NCBI GenBank assembly: GCA_947499555.1
Contig: CANMOU010000003.1
Coordinates: 322,979-386,978, forward strand
Source of the DNA: an uncultured Roseovarius sp.
Lineage (GTDB): Bacteria; Pseudomonadota; Alphaproteobacteria; Rhodobacterales; Rhodobacteraceae
Length of the DNA stretch: 64,000 nucleotides
Reading direction: 5' to 3'
This document shows positions 52,213 to 60,736 of the stretch, piece by piece (the stretch's first letter is position 1; every line of letters starts with the position of its first letter). Position numbers and translations under genes: made by a program. The notes beneath the pieces are model-generated. The model did no database searches, was not told the origin of the DNA, and saw only the letters and a list, made by a program, of their open reading frames with translations.

Positions 52213-53051
52213 TCCAGCCGAAACCCTTTGGCCCGCACAAACGCGCCGAAATTTGCGCGTTCGGGCTCGCTGTACTGGCGCACCTTGTCATCGGACCAGC
52301 CATAATCCGAGGCCATGCCGAATGTCTCGACCAGCCGTTGCTTTGCATAAGGCTGGCTGGCCGCCCGCGCCTTGTCATAGGCGGCTACCGCTTCCTGCAC
52401 GCCGTGCTCGTCATAGCGGTCGATGTGACAGGTCACGCGCAACGGCAGGCGCATCGAAATCGCCGCTCTGTCGCGCGGATAGCCAATGGCTAGCCCGGCA
52501 AAGGGAAACACGTGATCCGGCAGGCCCAGTAGGTCTGACACCGCCTGAGCCTCGTTGCGCACTGCACTGATCGGGCATGTGCCAAGCCCCAATGCCTCTG
52601 CAGCTGTGACGAACGCGCCAAGGGCGATTGCCGCATCGCAGGCTGCATTGAAAAAGGCGTCAAGATGATCATTGGCGAAAGCCACGTCCTGCCAGTCATG
52701 CAAAAGACGCTGCCGCCGGTTGTTGCCACAGAAAACGGCGATCATTGGAGCCTCCGCGACCCAGTCTTGCCCATCTACCAGTTTTGCCAGCTCGGACCGC
52801 GTTTCGGGATCGCGCAAGATCACAATGTCACGCTGTTGCAAATCGCTTTTGCTGGGTGACGCCAGCGCCGCCGCCGAAAGCACGCCCAGGATTTCATCCG
52901 GAACAGGCTTCGGTTCAAATGACCGGCAGGACCCGCGCGACAGCATAGAGTCCAGCAGGTTATTTTGATCAAGACCGCTCCCAAGATCCGGAGCATCGGC
53001 ATAGCGGGCATTCAGAGCGAACTGAGTCTTTGAGAGTGGTGTATCTGTCAT
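52209..53051 (-). CDS. Nitroreductase-family FMN oxidoreductase
   Basis: I choose the ATG at 53051 (MTDTPLSK), giving 280 residues. Further in-frame ATG codons lie at 53084 and 53117; none has a strong ribosome site, so the exact start is open. RGSCRSFEPKPVPDEIL and ALASPSKSDLQQRDIV are the FMN-contact start of the nitroreductase fold, and ALGLGTCPISAVRNEAQAV and PFAGLAIGYPRD match the C-terminal half. It resembles NfsA-like NADPH-dependent FMN reductases. It converges with the LysR gene. Confidence 0.82.
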   Translation of the reverse strand: MTDTPLSKTQFALNARYADAPDLGSGLDQNNLLDSMLSRGSCRSFEPKPVPDEILGVLSAAALASPSKSDLQQRDIVILRDPETRSELAKLVDGQDWVAEAPMIAVFCGNNRRQRLLHDWQDVAFANDHLDAFFNAACDAAIALGAFVTAAEALGLGTCPISAVRNEAQAVSDLLGLPDHVFPFAGLAIGYPRDRAAISMRLPLRVTCHIDRYDEHGVQEAVAAYDKARAASQPYAKQRLVETFGMASDYGWSDDKVRQYSEPERANFGAFVRAKGFRLD

Positions 53052-53182
53052 ATAATCTAAAACCAGAGCCAAATTTCTGTAAGCCATGCTAACAGTGATC
53101 TTAAGAAATTGTCGCATTTATTAAGTGTTCATTACATGTATACTGCCACATCATTGGCCGCCTGTGGAAGCCGGAACCGGAT

Positions 53183-53899
53183 ATGACATCGAAAACGTTG
53201 AAAGTTACGGTCGAGCGTGGCGCGGACGCACAATGTCAGTTTGAGGTGCCCGCCTATGAGAGCCAGACGGTGCTCGACGTGGTGTCCTGGATTCAGCAAA
53301 ATGCCGACCCGACACTGAGCTACCGCTTTGCCTGTCGCGTCGGCATGTGCGGCTCTTGCGCGATGATGGTGAATGGCGTGCCGCGCTGGACGTGCCGGAC
53401 GCATATTTCCAAGGTGCTCGACGGCGATGCTGTCACAATCGGTCCTTTGCGCAACCTACCGGTCATCAAGGATCTTGCCGTTGATATGGATCCGTTCTTT
53501 GACAAATGGGTGGCCGCCGAGGCGGTCCACCACGGGGCATTGACTCGCGATGATCCGATTGCGCCGGTGGATGAGAGAAGTGAGGAGCGGGTGACAGCCA
53601 ATGCCGGGATCGAATGCATCAACTGCTCTGTCTGCTACGCGGCCTGTGATACGGTGGCAGGTAATCCCGATTACCTTGGTCCGGCAGCTCTGCAACGGGC
53701 GTGGACCTTGCTGAATGACGCCAAAGACGAAGGGCGCGTGGCCATACTGGATGCGGTGTCGGGGCGGGGCGGGTGCCATAACTGTCATTCCATGGGTTCT
53801 TGCACCACCTATTGTCCCAATGAGCTTGACCCCATGTCCGCCATCGCCGGACTGAAAAGAGAAACCGCAAAATCCTTCTTCAAAAGAAGGCGCTCATGA
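53183..53899 (+). CDS. Succinate dehydrogenase/fumarate reductase-like iron-sulfur subunit
   Basis: The product has 238 residues. The [2Fe-2S] part has FACRVGMCGSCAMMVNG and a later WTC; the [4Fe-4S] site has CINCSVCYAACD; the third site is CHNCHSMGSCTTYC. These are the three cluster motifs of the SdhB/FrdB family, with Asp instead of Pro after the fourth Cys of the middle site. It is the first gene of an operon with order B-C-D-A, unlike canonical sdhCDAB. The start ATG has GGAA nearby and overlaps nothing upstream. Confidence 0.88.
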   Translation: MTSKTLKVTVERGADAQCQFEVPAYESQTVLDVVSWIQQNADPTLSYRFACRVGMCGSCAMMVNGVPRWTCRTHISKVLDGDAVTIGPLRNLPVIKDLAVDMDPFFDKWVAAEAVHHGALTRDDPIAPVDERSEERVTANAGIECINCSVCYAACDTVAGNPDYLGPAALQRAWTLLNDAKDEGRVAILDAVSGRGGCHNCHSMGSCTTYCPNELDPMSAIAGLKRETAKSFFKRRRS

Positions 53900-54228
53900 T
53901 CACCTTGCGTCTTTACGTGGCTCAACGGATCACCGCGCTTTTGATGGCGCCACTAGTTTTCGGGCATCTGGCGGTGATGATCTACGCTATTCAGGGCGGG
54001 TTGAGCGCCGAAGAAATCCTTGGCCGCACACAGGGGTCGTTCGCGTGGTTTGCGTTCTACGGCATTTTCGTTGTGGCCGTGGCCATTCACGGGGCAATAG
54101 GCCTGCGCACCGTTGCGCATGAATGGGGCGGCCTGAAGGGGCCGTTGCTTGAGGTGTTCATGTGGGCCGTGGGCCTTGGTCTTTTTGCACTGGGAGCACG
54201 CGCCGTCTGGGCCGTGACATTCGCATGA
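53896..54228 (+). CDS. Membrane anchor subunit of the SDH/FRD-like complex, first
   Basis: The product has 110 residues with three membrane helices. RITALLMAPLVFGHLAV carries the His expected to ligate haem, and IHGAIGLRTVAHEW a second His. It overlaps the iron-sulfur gene by 4 bases and the next anchor gene by 4. Three-helix anchors that occur in pairs are the SdhC/SdhD form, which binds quinone and often haem b. Confidence 0.75.
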   Translation: MITLRLYVAQRITALLMAPLVFGHLAVMIYAIQGGLSAEEILGRTQGSFAWFAFYGIFVVAVAIHGAIGLRTVAHEWGGLKGPLLEVFMWAVGLGLFALGARAVWAVTFA

Positions 54229-54578
54229 GGGTGGCCAAGGGTATCACCTCGCGTGCGCATCCTTTGTGGCTGGCCTATATCCTGCACCGGCTGTCGGGAC
54301 TGGGGTTGGCACTTTTCCTGCCTTTTCACTTCTGGGTCCTAGCGCTCGCCACCACGGATCCGGAGCGCTTAAACGGCTTTCTTAGCCTGACCGAAGCAGG
54401 GGCGGTAAAACTCGCCGAATTCGGGCTGGTGTTTCTGCTGTCGGTGCACATGTTCGGCGGTCTGCGCCTCATGGCGCTCGAATTCCTGCCCTGGACACCA
54501 GCGCAAAAGACCTTGGCCGCTGGCGCGACAGCAGGATCGTTTCTCGTGGCCACGTTGTTTTTGATACAGGCGATTTGA
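54225..54578 (+). CDS. Membrane anchor subunit of the SDH/FRD-like complex, second
   Basis: I choose the ATG at 54225, overlapping the preceding stop as ATGA. The product has 117 residues and about three helices. HPLWLAYILHRLSGLGLALFLPFHF resembles the H-R-x-S-G motif of SdhC, with a later His in SVHMFGGLRLMA. It is directly followed by the flavoprotein gene (1 base apart). The arrangement suggests that these two anchors make a quinone-binding membrane domain. Confidence 0.78.
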   Translation: MRVAKGITSRAHPLWLAYILHRLSGLGLALFLPFHFWVLALATTDPERLNGFLSLTEAGAVKLAEFGLVFLLSVHMFGGLRLMALEFLPWTPAQKTLAAGATAGSFLVATLFLIQAI

Positions 54579-54579
54579 G

Positions 54580-56337
54580 ATGCGTTTGTCAGAGATTGAA
54601 AGACACGACACAGACATCCTGATCCTCGGCACCGGGGGGGCAGGGCTTTTTGCGGCGCTGCATGCTCAGCAATCCGCGCCCGAGGGAACCAACATCACCA
54701 TTGCGGTCAAAGGCCTTATCGGCAAATGCGGCTGCACCCGGATGGTGCAGGGCGGCTATAACGTGGCGCTGGGCGGCGGCGATACGGTTGAGCGGCACTT
54801 CATGGACACGATCAACGGAGGCAAGTGGCTCCCTAATCAGGACATGGCCTGGCGCTTATGCGAGCAGGCGGTGGTGCGCATTCGCGAGTTGGAGAACGAA
54901 GTCGGCTGTTTCTTCGATCGTAACCCGGACGGTTCGCTGCACCAAAAGGCCTTTGCCGGACAGACTGCGGATCGCACGGTGCACAAGGGCGACCTCACAG
55001 GCATCGAGATCATCAACCGCCTGATGGAAAAGGTGCTGGCCAGCGGTGTTGGGAAGCTGCAGGAGCATCGCGCCATCGGCCTGATACCAACGAAGGATGG
55101 CGCGTCGCTGGCCGGTGTTCTGATGATTGACATGCGCACGGGGCGTTTTAGGTTCGTGCGCGCCAAGACGGTGCTCATGGCTACCGGCGGCGGGCCGACC
55201 ATGTACAAATACCACACGCCCTCCGGCGACAAGACGATGGACGGTCTGGCCATGGCCCTGCGTGCGGGGCTTCCGCTGCGCGATATGGAGATGGTGCAGT
55301 TTCACCCCACGGGTCTTCTGGCGGGCGATCACACGCGGATGACCGGCACGGTGCTGGAAGAAGGCCTGCGCGGGGCAGGGGGGCAACTCATCAATCACGC
55401 CGGTCAGCGGTTCATGTTCGACTATGACGGCAAGGGCGAGCGGGCCACGCGCGATGTGGTCAGCCGCGGCATCTATGCCGAGATGCGCAAGAACAATAAC
55501 CCTGATCAAGAGGGCGTGTTTATCTCAATGTCCCATCTGGGGCCTGACTGGGTCGCCGAGAAGTTCAAAGGCATGGTCAAACGCTGCGCCGATTGCGGCT
55601 TTGATCTGGCCGGTGGCAAGGTCGAGGTCGTGCCGACGGCGCATTACTTCATGGGCGGTGTGGTGGTCGATGTGGACACGCGCACCGCGATGGAGGGGCT
55701 TTATGTCGCCGGTGAAGATGCCGGGGGCGCGCATGGGTCCAATCGGTTGGGCGGCAACGGTGTGGCCAATTCCACCGTCTATGGCGGGATTGCGGGCGAT
55801 ACGATGGGCGCGGATATCGTTGGCATGAGCCTGCGAGAGCCGGACGAGGATGTGCTGGCCGCCGAGTTCGAGCGCGCGACCTACCCCCTGACCCGCACAC
55901 CCGACCTAGTCCTGCCTTTGCGCAAGCAATTGCAGGACCTCATGTGGGAAGAGGTTGGCGTGATGCGCACAGCGGCCGGGATGAAACGTGGGTTGGAACG
56001 CATCGCCGAGGTCTCTGACGCGCTGATGGATGTGGGGGTGGAGGCCAGCAATCTGGCCTTCAACCTCACCTGGCACGACTGGCTCAACCTGCGCTCGCTT
56101 TGTGATATCTCCGAGGTCATCACCAAGGCCGGACTTGCGCGGGAAAACTCCCGCGGCGCGCATTATCGCGAGGATTTTCCGGACCCTGGTGCGATGGAGG
56201 ACAGCGATTTCACCGTCGCCCAGATGAAGGACGAAGAGGTCGAGGTCACACGAGAGCCGGTGCAGTTCACCATCGTGCGTCCGGGAGAGACGGTGCTGCC
56301 CGAGGGGGAGCCCGAGACATTGGTGGCGGCGCAATGA
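54580..56337 (+). CDS. SDH/FRD/aspartate-oxidase-family flavoprotein subunit
   Basis: The product has 585 residues. FAD-binding GTGGAG is near residue 17. The catalytic region shows HPTGLLAGDH, RDVVSRGIY with the active-site Arg, and VPTAHYFMGGV with the His. The usual covalent-FAD position, His in SHT..AQGG, is Cys52 here (KCGCTRMVQGG), so the flavin is probably not covalently bound. This trait is seen in soluble and atypical fumarate reductases and in aspartate oxidase. The next genes encode a class I fumarase, so the complex likely oxidises succinate or a related acid. A 200-base gap with hairpins follows. Confidence 0.85.
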   Translation: MRLSEIERHDTDILILGTGGAGLFAALHAQQSAPEGTNITIAVKGLIGKCGCTRMVQGGYNVALGGGDTVERHFMDTINGGKWLPNQDMAWRLCEQAVVRIRELENEVGCFFDRNPDGSLHQKAFAGQTADRTVHKGDLTGIEIINRLMEKVLASGVGKLQEHRAIGLIPTKDGASLAGVLMIDMRTGRFRFVRAKTVLMATGGGPTMYKYHTPSGDKTMDGLAMALRAGLPLRDMEMVQFHPTGLLAGDHTRMTGTVLEEGLRGAGGQLINHAGQRFMFDYDGKGERATRDVVSRGIYAEMRKNNNPDQEGVFISMSHLGPDWVAEKFKGMVKRCADCGFDLAGGKVEVVPTAHYFMGGVVVDVDTRTAMEGLYVAGEDAGGAHGSNRLGGNGVANSTVYGGIAGDTMGADIVGMSLREPDEDVLAAEFERATYPLTRTPDLVLPLRKQLQDLMWEEVGVMRTAAGMKRGLERIAEVSDALMDVGVEASNLAFNLTWHDWLNLRSLCDISEVITKAGLARENSRGAHYREDFPDPGAMEDSDFTVAQMKDEEVEVTREPVQFTIVRPGETVLPEGEPETLVAAQ

Positions 56338-56366
56338 AACTGGTTGTTCACCTCGTGCGCGATTTA

Positions 56367-56420
56367 GCGTCGGCGCAAGCCGACGCCGCGCATCGCCGGG
56401 CCGCCCCCCGGCACGGCGAT
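56367..56420. repeat. Hairpin-rich intercistronic repeat A
   Basis: GCGTCGGC at 56367-56374 pairs with GCCGACGC at 56379-56386 across a GCAA loop (a GNRA type). GCCGGG at 56395-56400 pairs with CCCGGC at 56407-56412 inside a longer ATCGCCG/CGGCGAT pairing (56392-56420). It fills part of the 202-base gap between the flavoprotein and fumarase genes. It could be a dispersed REP-like element or an mRNA-processing signal. No T-run follows. Confidence 0.55.
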
Positions 56421-56539
56421 TGGACTGACATGGGCGCGCCGTCCAAAGAGCGCTCAGACTTGGTAAACATAAAGCGCGCAGATCGAAACTTCGATCGCCG
56501 CACCGCGGCCCGTCGATACGCTCCCATAAGGAGACTAAA

Positions 56540-57496
56540 ATGATCCCCATCAATCTCATCCAATCCACAGCCGAAACCCTGATGGACAAGGCCGCCATCG
56601 AGATCCCGCAGGACTATCTCGACGGACTACAACACGCCGCAAAAACCGAGGATGGCGACCTCTCGTCCTTTGTCCTCAAGGCCATGCTGGAAAACTACGA
56701 GGCCGCGAAGGAAGACCGCCGCGCCATGTGTGGGGATACCGGCGTGCCGCGCTGGTTCGTCAAGATGGGCAATGAGGCACGGGTTGAAGGCGGGATGGTG
56801 GCTCTTGAGGCTGCGCTCAGACGGGCCACGGCCAATGCCACCAACGGCGTGCCTCTGCGCCCCAACCGCGTCCATCCGCTTTGGCGCACTGATCACGACA
56901 ACAATGTCGGTATCGGCGCGCCGGAAATCGAGTATGGCTTTGAGCCGGAGGGCGAGTGGATTGACCTCATCACCGTGCATAAAGGCGGGCTTTTTGGCAC
57001 CGACTACCGCATGCTGTTCCCAAGCGACGGCATCCAGGGGATCAAGCGGTTCTATCTCGATAGCCTCATGGCCTTCGGCAAGCGCGGCCTCGCCTGTCAG
57101 CCTGCCATCATCGGCATCGGTCTGGGCGGCTCCAAGGATATCTGCATGACCTTGGGCAAACGTGCCTCGGTTTTGCGCACCGTGGGCAGCCGCAATTCTG
57201 ACCCCCGGATTGCCGAGATGGAGGACGAGTTCAAGGACCTTGGCAATTCCATCGGCATGGGGGCCATGGGCTTTGTCGGCAAGAACATGGTGATCGATTG
57301 CAATATCGAGGTGGGCTACTGCCACACCGGCGGGATGCCCATGTCGGTGCACGCGTTCTGTTTGTCGTCCCGCCGTGCCGTGGCGCGGATTTACCCCGAT
57401 GGGCGGGTAGAGCATAGGACCGATCCGGATTGGTTCACGGATTACCAGCGGCGTGAAACGGTAGAGTGGGAACCGGCCCGGGAGGCGGCGGAGTGA
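56540..57496 (+). CDS. Class I fumarase/L-tartrate dehydratase alpha subunit
   Basis: The product has 318 residues. The ATG is preceded by AAGGAGA. RRAMCGDTGVPRWFV, RTDHDNNVGIGAPE, GLGGSKDICM and GYCHTGGMPMSV carry the Cys residues that bind the [4Fe-4S] cluster and the conserved acid-base region. The alpha part of two-subunit class I fumarases and tartrate dehydratases has this size. The beta gene follows. With the SDH-like genes upstream, fumarate hydration is the better guess, but tartrate or a C5 relative cannot be excluded. Confidence 0.87.
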   Translation: MIPINLIQSTAETLMDKAAIEIPQDYLDGLQHAAKTEDGDLSSFVLKAMLENYEAAKEDRRAMCGDTGVPRWFVKMGNEARVEGGMVALEAALRRATANATNGVPLRPNRVHPLWRTDHDNNVGIGAPEIEYGFEPEGEWIDLITVHKGGLFGTDYRMLFPSDGIQGIKRFYLDSLMAFGKRGLACQPAIIGIGLGGSKDICMTLGKRASVLRTVGSRNSDPRIAEMEDEFKDLGNSIGMGAMGFVGKNMVIDCNIEVGYCHTGGMPMSVHAFCLSSRRAVARIYPDGRVEHRTDPDWFTDYQRRETVEWEPAREAAE

Positions 57497-57499
57497 GAC

Positions 57500-57544
57500 G
57501 AAATCTTGAAAAGATTTCTGTCCGGAGTCTTTTCAAGACTCCGG
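57500..57544. repeat. Tandem perfect hairpins, intercistronic repeat B
   Basis: GAAATCTT-N3-AAGATTTC (57500-57518) is followed 3 bases later by CCGGAGTCTT-N3-AAGACTCCGG (57522-57544). Both stems are perfect, of 8 and 10 bp with 3-base loops. They lie between the alpha and beta fumarase genes, a place where a terminator would be unwanted, and there is no T-run. I suspect a dispersed repeat of the REP/BIME kind. Confidence 0.65.
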
Positions 57545-57569
57545 CGCCTTCGTTCAGAGGAGACCAATC

Positions 57570-58235
57570 ATGAAACCCCGTGAAATCCGCCTTTCCACCA
57601 CCCCCACCGACGAAGACATCGCGCAGCTTCGCCTTGGCGATGTCGTCTATCTTGACGGGTTGATGTACACCGCCCGCGAGGGAGTCTACATGCGTGCGTT
57701 AGAGGACAAGGCGAACATTCCGATGGAATTGCCGTCTCAGTCCGCCGCCAATTTCCACTGCTCGCCCGCCGCCCGGATCAACGCCGATGGCTCGTTTGAC
57801 ATGGGCGCGGTCACGGCCACGGCCTCTTTCCGATTTGCCAAATGGCTGCCCGAATGGATGGCCAAGACCGGGGCGAAGCTCATTGTCGGCAAGGGGGGTA
57901 TGACCTCGAAGGATTACAAAGAGTACTTCGTGCCCAATGGTGCGGTCTATCTCTCGACCGTGGGCTATGGCACCGGGGCGCTTTTGGGCCGGGGCGTTGA
58001 GAGCGTCGAAGCGGTGCATTGGAACGAGGAACTGGGTCTGGCCCAGGCCATGTGGGTCATCAAATGCAGCCGCATGGGGCCTTTCATCGTGGCCTCTGAC
58101 CTCAACGGAGACTGCCTTTTTGAGCGCGAGAACGCAAAGATCGCCGAGAATGTCGCGCGCGTCTACGAGGGCACGAAACCGGCGGTGCTCAAACGCTATG
58201 GCGAAAGCGATGATCGCACCGATGAGGTGATCTGA
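57570..58235 (+). CDS. Class I fumarase/L-tartrate dehydratase beta subunit
   Basis: The product has 221 residues. IRLSTTPTDEDIAQLRLGDVVYLDG is the N-terminal signature. The later GKGGMTSKDYKEYF and GAVYLSTVGYGTGALLGRGV match the C-terminal half of class I fumarase, which closes the active site. Together with the alpha subunit it makes the enzyme. The ATG has AGAGGAGACC upstream. The gene ends 6 bases before the convergent TauE/SafE gene. Confidence 0.88.
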   Translation: MKPREIRLSTTPTDEDIAQLRLGDVVYLDGLMYTAREGVYMRALEDKANIPMELPSQSAANFHCSPAARINADGSFDMGAVTATASFRFAKWLPEWMAKTGAKLIVGKGGMTSKDYKEYFVPNGAVYLSTVGYGTGALLGRGVESVEAVHWNEELGLAQAMWVIKCSRMGPFIVASDLNGDCLFERENAKIAENVARVYEGTKPAVLKRYGESDDRTDEVI

Positions 58236-58241
58236 GACCGC

Positions 58242-58985
58242 TCAGGTGATCTCACTGATCAAGATTCCGACACCCATCAGCAAAGTTAGCAGGATCAGCA
58301 ACCGTCGGAATCCGGTATCGCTGAGCCTGCGGAAGACCAGGATCCCAACCTGCGCTGCAATCAGACCGCTGGGGATCGTGATCAGAAGCGCGTTCAGGGC
58401 GGTTTGATCGTAAGCACCCTTGAAGGCCAGAAGGCAGACCGTCGTGCTCAGGATGGCCACGTTGTAGGGCTGCAACACCGCGCGCGTCTCGGACTTTGTC
58501 CATGGTCGCAACGAAAGCCACATCGACGGCACCGCACCGGACACCGACGCAGCCCCGCCCAAGACGCCACCAATCAGGCCGATGAAGGCCTCCAGCCAGG
58601 GCAGGGTGGGCGTAAAGGCGGGCAGGGCGGTGCGAAACCCGAAATAAGCCCCGTATAGGATCAGAAACACGGCAATCGCTGTTCGCAGCGTGCTGGCGTC
58701 AATGACATCTAGCAGCATCAGCCCAAAAGGCACTCCCAACAGCCCCGGCAGCACAAACCGCAGAAGCCTGCGCGGGTAGGCGAAAATCTCTTTGCGAACA
58801 ATCCAAAGCCCCTGCAATCCGACCAGAACGGACATAAACGCCACGATGGCCACCGCCGTGACCGGCTCCAGCACCACCAGGTAAAACCCAAGCGCAAATA
58901 GGGCAGTGCCTGTGCCGGCAAGGCCATTGATGAACCCGCCCGCTGCTGCGCCGAGGATCAGAAAAAGGATGGCCTCTGTGCTCAT
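58242..58985 (-). CDS. TauE/SafE-family sulfite/anion exporter
   Basis: The product has 247 residues with about seven or eight membrane helices. Gly-rich segments such as GAAAGGFINGLAGTGTALF and FIGLIGGVLGGAASVSGA are typical of the TauE/SafE (DUF81) permeases. Such proteins export sulfite or sulfoacetate in organosulfonate degraders, and sulfite would be the end product of the DHPS pathway. But this gene lies 40 kb from that pathway. It overlaps the LysR gene by 4 bases, so the two are co-transcribed. Confidence 0.85.
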   Translation of the reverse strand: MSTEAILFLILGAAAGGFINGLAGTGTALFALGFYLVVLEPVTAVAIVAFMSVLVGLQGLWIVRKEIFAYPRRLLRFVLPGLLGVPFGLMLLDVIDASTLRTAIAVFLILYGAYFGFRTALPAFTPTLPWLEAFIGLIGGVLGGAASVSGAVPSMWLSLRPWTKSETRAVLQPYNVAILSTTVCLLAFKGAYDQTALNALLITIPSGLIAAQVGILVFRRLSDTGFRRLLILLTLLMGVGILISEIT

Positions 58986-59884
58986 AGAGGCGAAATCGAC
59001 GGGCCGCGGCGCGCGGTGGTGATGACATGCTGCAGCGCCTCGAAAATCGCCTCTACGGCCTTGGTCTTGACCTGGTTTTTCGCATGCACCAGCCCAAGCG
59101 TTCGTGTCGGGGCATCATCACCAAGGCCAAGCCGTTTCACCGGCACGCTGTCAAGCGGCTGTATCGTCAGACTTGGGACAATGGACACGCCGAGATTGGA
59201 ATGCACCATACTGGTAATGGCTTCGGGGCTATCAAGTTCCATTGTCTCATTGACGCGGATGCGTCTGGACAAGATCCAGTTGTCGATCAGCGTGCCCACC
59301 ACGGCGGTTCGGTCAAAGCGGATATAGGGCCGCTCGTTCAAAAGGGTGATCGGGTTATCCTCGGTTTCCTGAAGCGATGCGATGAGCTGCATCTTCTCTT
59401 CTGCCAGTGCACGAAACTGGACACCCGACGGCATCAGATGCGGTTTAGTGACAATCGCCGCATCAAGATTGCCGCGCTCGATATCTGCCAGAAGGGTGCT
59501 GGTAAGGCCCGGGCGAATGCGCAGGCCGATCTCGGGAAAGCGTGTTTTCAGGATGGCCATCGCTTGCGGCGTGAGCCCGGTGAGTGTTGTGCGCAGGGCA
59601 CCAAGCCGGACCACGCCACTCAGCCCGCCATCATCAAGAAGTGAGGGAACAAGATTGTCATATTCGTGGATAAGCTGTCGGGCTTTTGCGACCACCTGAT
59701 GCGCGATGGGGGTGAGTTCCGGGGTTCGGAAACTGCGATCGAAAAGCGTCAGGCCAAGATCCGCCTCAAGCGTCTGCATTTGCTGGCTGACGGCCGCGTG
59801 GGTGACATGCACCACATCCGCAGCCGCACTGAAGGTCTTGTTGTCAGCCACGGCCACGAGGGTTCTGAGCAATCGGATAGTCAT
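58982..59884 (-). CDS. LysR-family transcriptional regulator
   Basis: I choose the ATG at 59884 (MTIRLLRTL), giving 300 residues; a TTG 11 codons earlier has a ribosome-like AAGGAAAG but not a typical LysR N-terminus. The helix-turn-helix reads TLVAVADNKTFSAAADVVHVTHAAVSQQMQTLE, in the usual place. A substrate-binding domain follows. It is the upstream gene of a pair with the TauE/SafE exporter, which it probably controls. Confidence 0.86.
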   Translation of the reverse strand: MTIRLLRTLVAVADNKTFSAAADVVHVTHAAVSQQMQTLEADLGLTLFDRSFRTPELTPIAHQVVAKARQLIHEYDNLVPSLLDDGGLSGVVRLGALRTTLTGLTPQAMAILKTRFPEIGLRIRPGLTSTLLADIERGNLDAAIVTKPHLMPSGVQFRALAEEKMQLIASLQETEDNPITLLNERPYIRFDRTAVVGTLIDNWILSRRIRVNETMELDSPEAITSMVHSNLGVSIVPSLTIQPLDSVPVKRLGLGDDAPTRTLGLVHAKNQVKTKAVEAIFEALQHVITTARRGPSISPL

Positions 59885-60060
59885 GTGTTTCGGCGTATTG
59901 GAAAGCTTTCCTTTCAATTTTATGCATTGGAAACGACGTATTTCAAGTATGACTTACGAATTCCCGCGTTTGAGCCGATGCTGCAGGGGCTTGGGAATTC
60001 CCCTTACAGTTTGACCTTATTTGCAGGAGACTTGAGCATCATGTTTTACAGGGGAATGCC

Positions 60061-60672
60061 ATGTCACTTATGAAATTGTTGGAACAGGCCCAGGGTGGCC
60101 AGGGTCTGATGCAACTGGCGCAACAGTTTGGTCTCGATGAAGACAAGGCGCAAAACCTGACGCAGATGCTGGCGCCGACAATTGGTTCGGCTGCAAAGCA
60201 AAGAGCGCAGTCAGGCAGTGCGGCGGGTCTTTTGGAAGCATTTCGTGGAGAAGGTCAGGCTGGCCTTTTTGACGATGCGCAATCTGCCGCAAGTGCGGGT
60301 GGCCAGGCGCAGGGGATGGATTTCCTGCAAAACCTTCTGGGAGGCAAGGCCGAAGCGGATGGTCTGGCGCAGGAGGCAGCGCAGCGCAGCGGTATTGATG
60401 CAGGCACGGTGATGCAATTCCTGCCTGCGCTCGCGGCCATGATCCAGGGCGGTTTGCAAAAGAACATGCCAGACAGCACCATTGACGGTATGTCAGCGGG
60501 TCTTATGGGCAGCTCTGAAGGCGCGGGCGGCGGAATCATGGGGTTGGTCGGTAGCCTGATGGGCGGGGCCAAGGAAAGCCAAGGTGGCGGGCTTGGCCCC
60601 CTTCTTCAGATGCTGGATGCCGATGGCGATGGCTCACCCATGGATGACATTCTGGAACGATTCATGAAGTAG
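60061..60672 (+). CDS. DUF937-like protein with a C-terminal calcium-loop motif
   Basis: The product has 203 residues and is Gly/Ala/Gln-rich, with repeated LMQLAQQFGLDEDKAQNLTQM-like helices, and a later FLPALAAMIQGGLQKNM stretch typical of DUF937/YidB-like proteins. The C-terminal DADGDGSPMDDI fits an EF-hand or dockerin-type calcium loop. There is no signal peptide. Function is not known. The ATG has a weak GGGG upstream. Confidence 0.75.
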   Translation: MSLMKLLEQAQGGQGLMQLAQQFGLDEDKAQNLTQMLAPTIGSAAKQRAQSGSAAGLLEAFRGEGQAGLFDDAQSAASAGGQAQGMDFLQNLLGGKAEADGLAQEAAQRSGIDAGTVMQFLPALAAMIQGGLQKNMPDSTIDGMSAGLMGSSEGAGGGIMGLVGSLMGGAKESQGGGLGPLLQMLDADGDGSPMDDILERFMK

Positions 60673-60698
60673 GCAGGCTGCTTACCTGAGCAAAAAGA

Positions 60699-60733
60699 AA
60701 GGCCCGTAAGCGATCTTCGCACGGGCCTTTTTT
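60699..60733. terminator. Bidirectional Rho-independent terminator
   Basis: AAGGCCCGT at 60699-60707 pairs over 9 bp with ACGGGCCTT at 60721-60729. An inner GCGA/TCGC pair extends the stem in the loop. Six T residues follow on the plus strand and a T-rich run (TTTCTTTTTG) on the minus strand. It lies between two convergent genes. Confidence 0.9.
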
Positions 60734-60736
60734 GCA

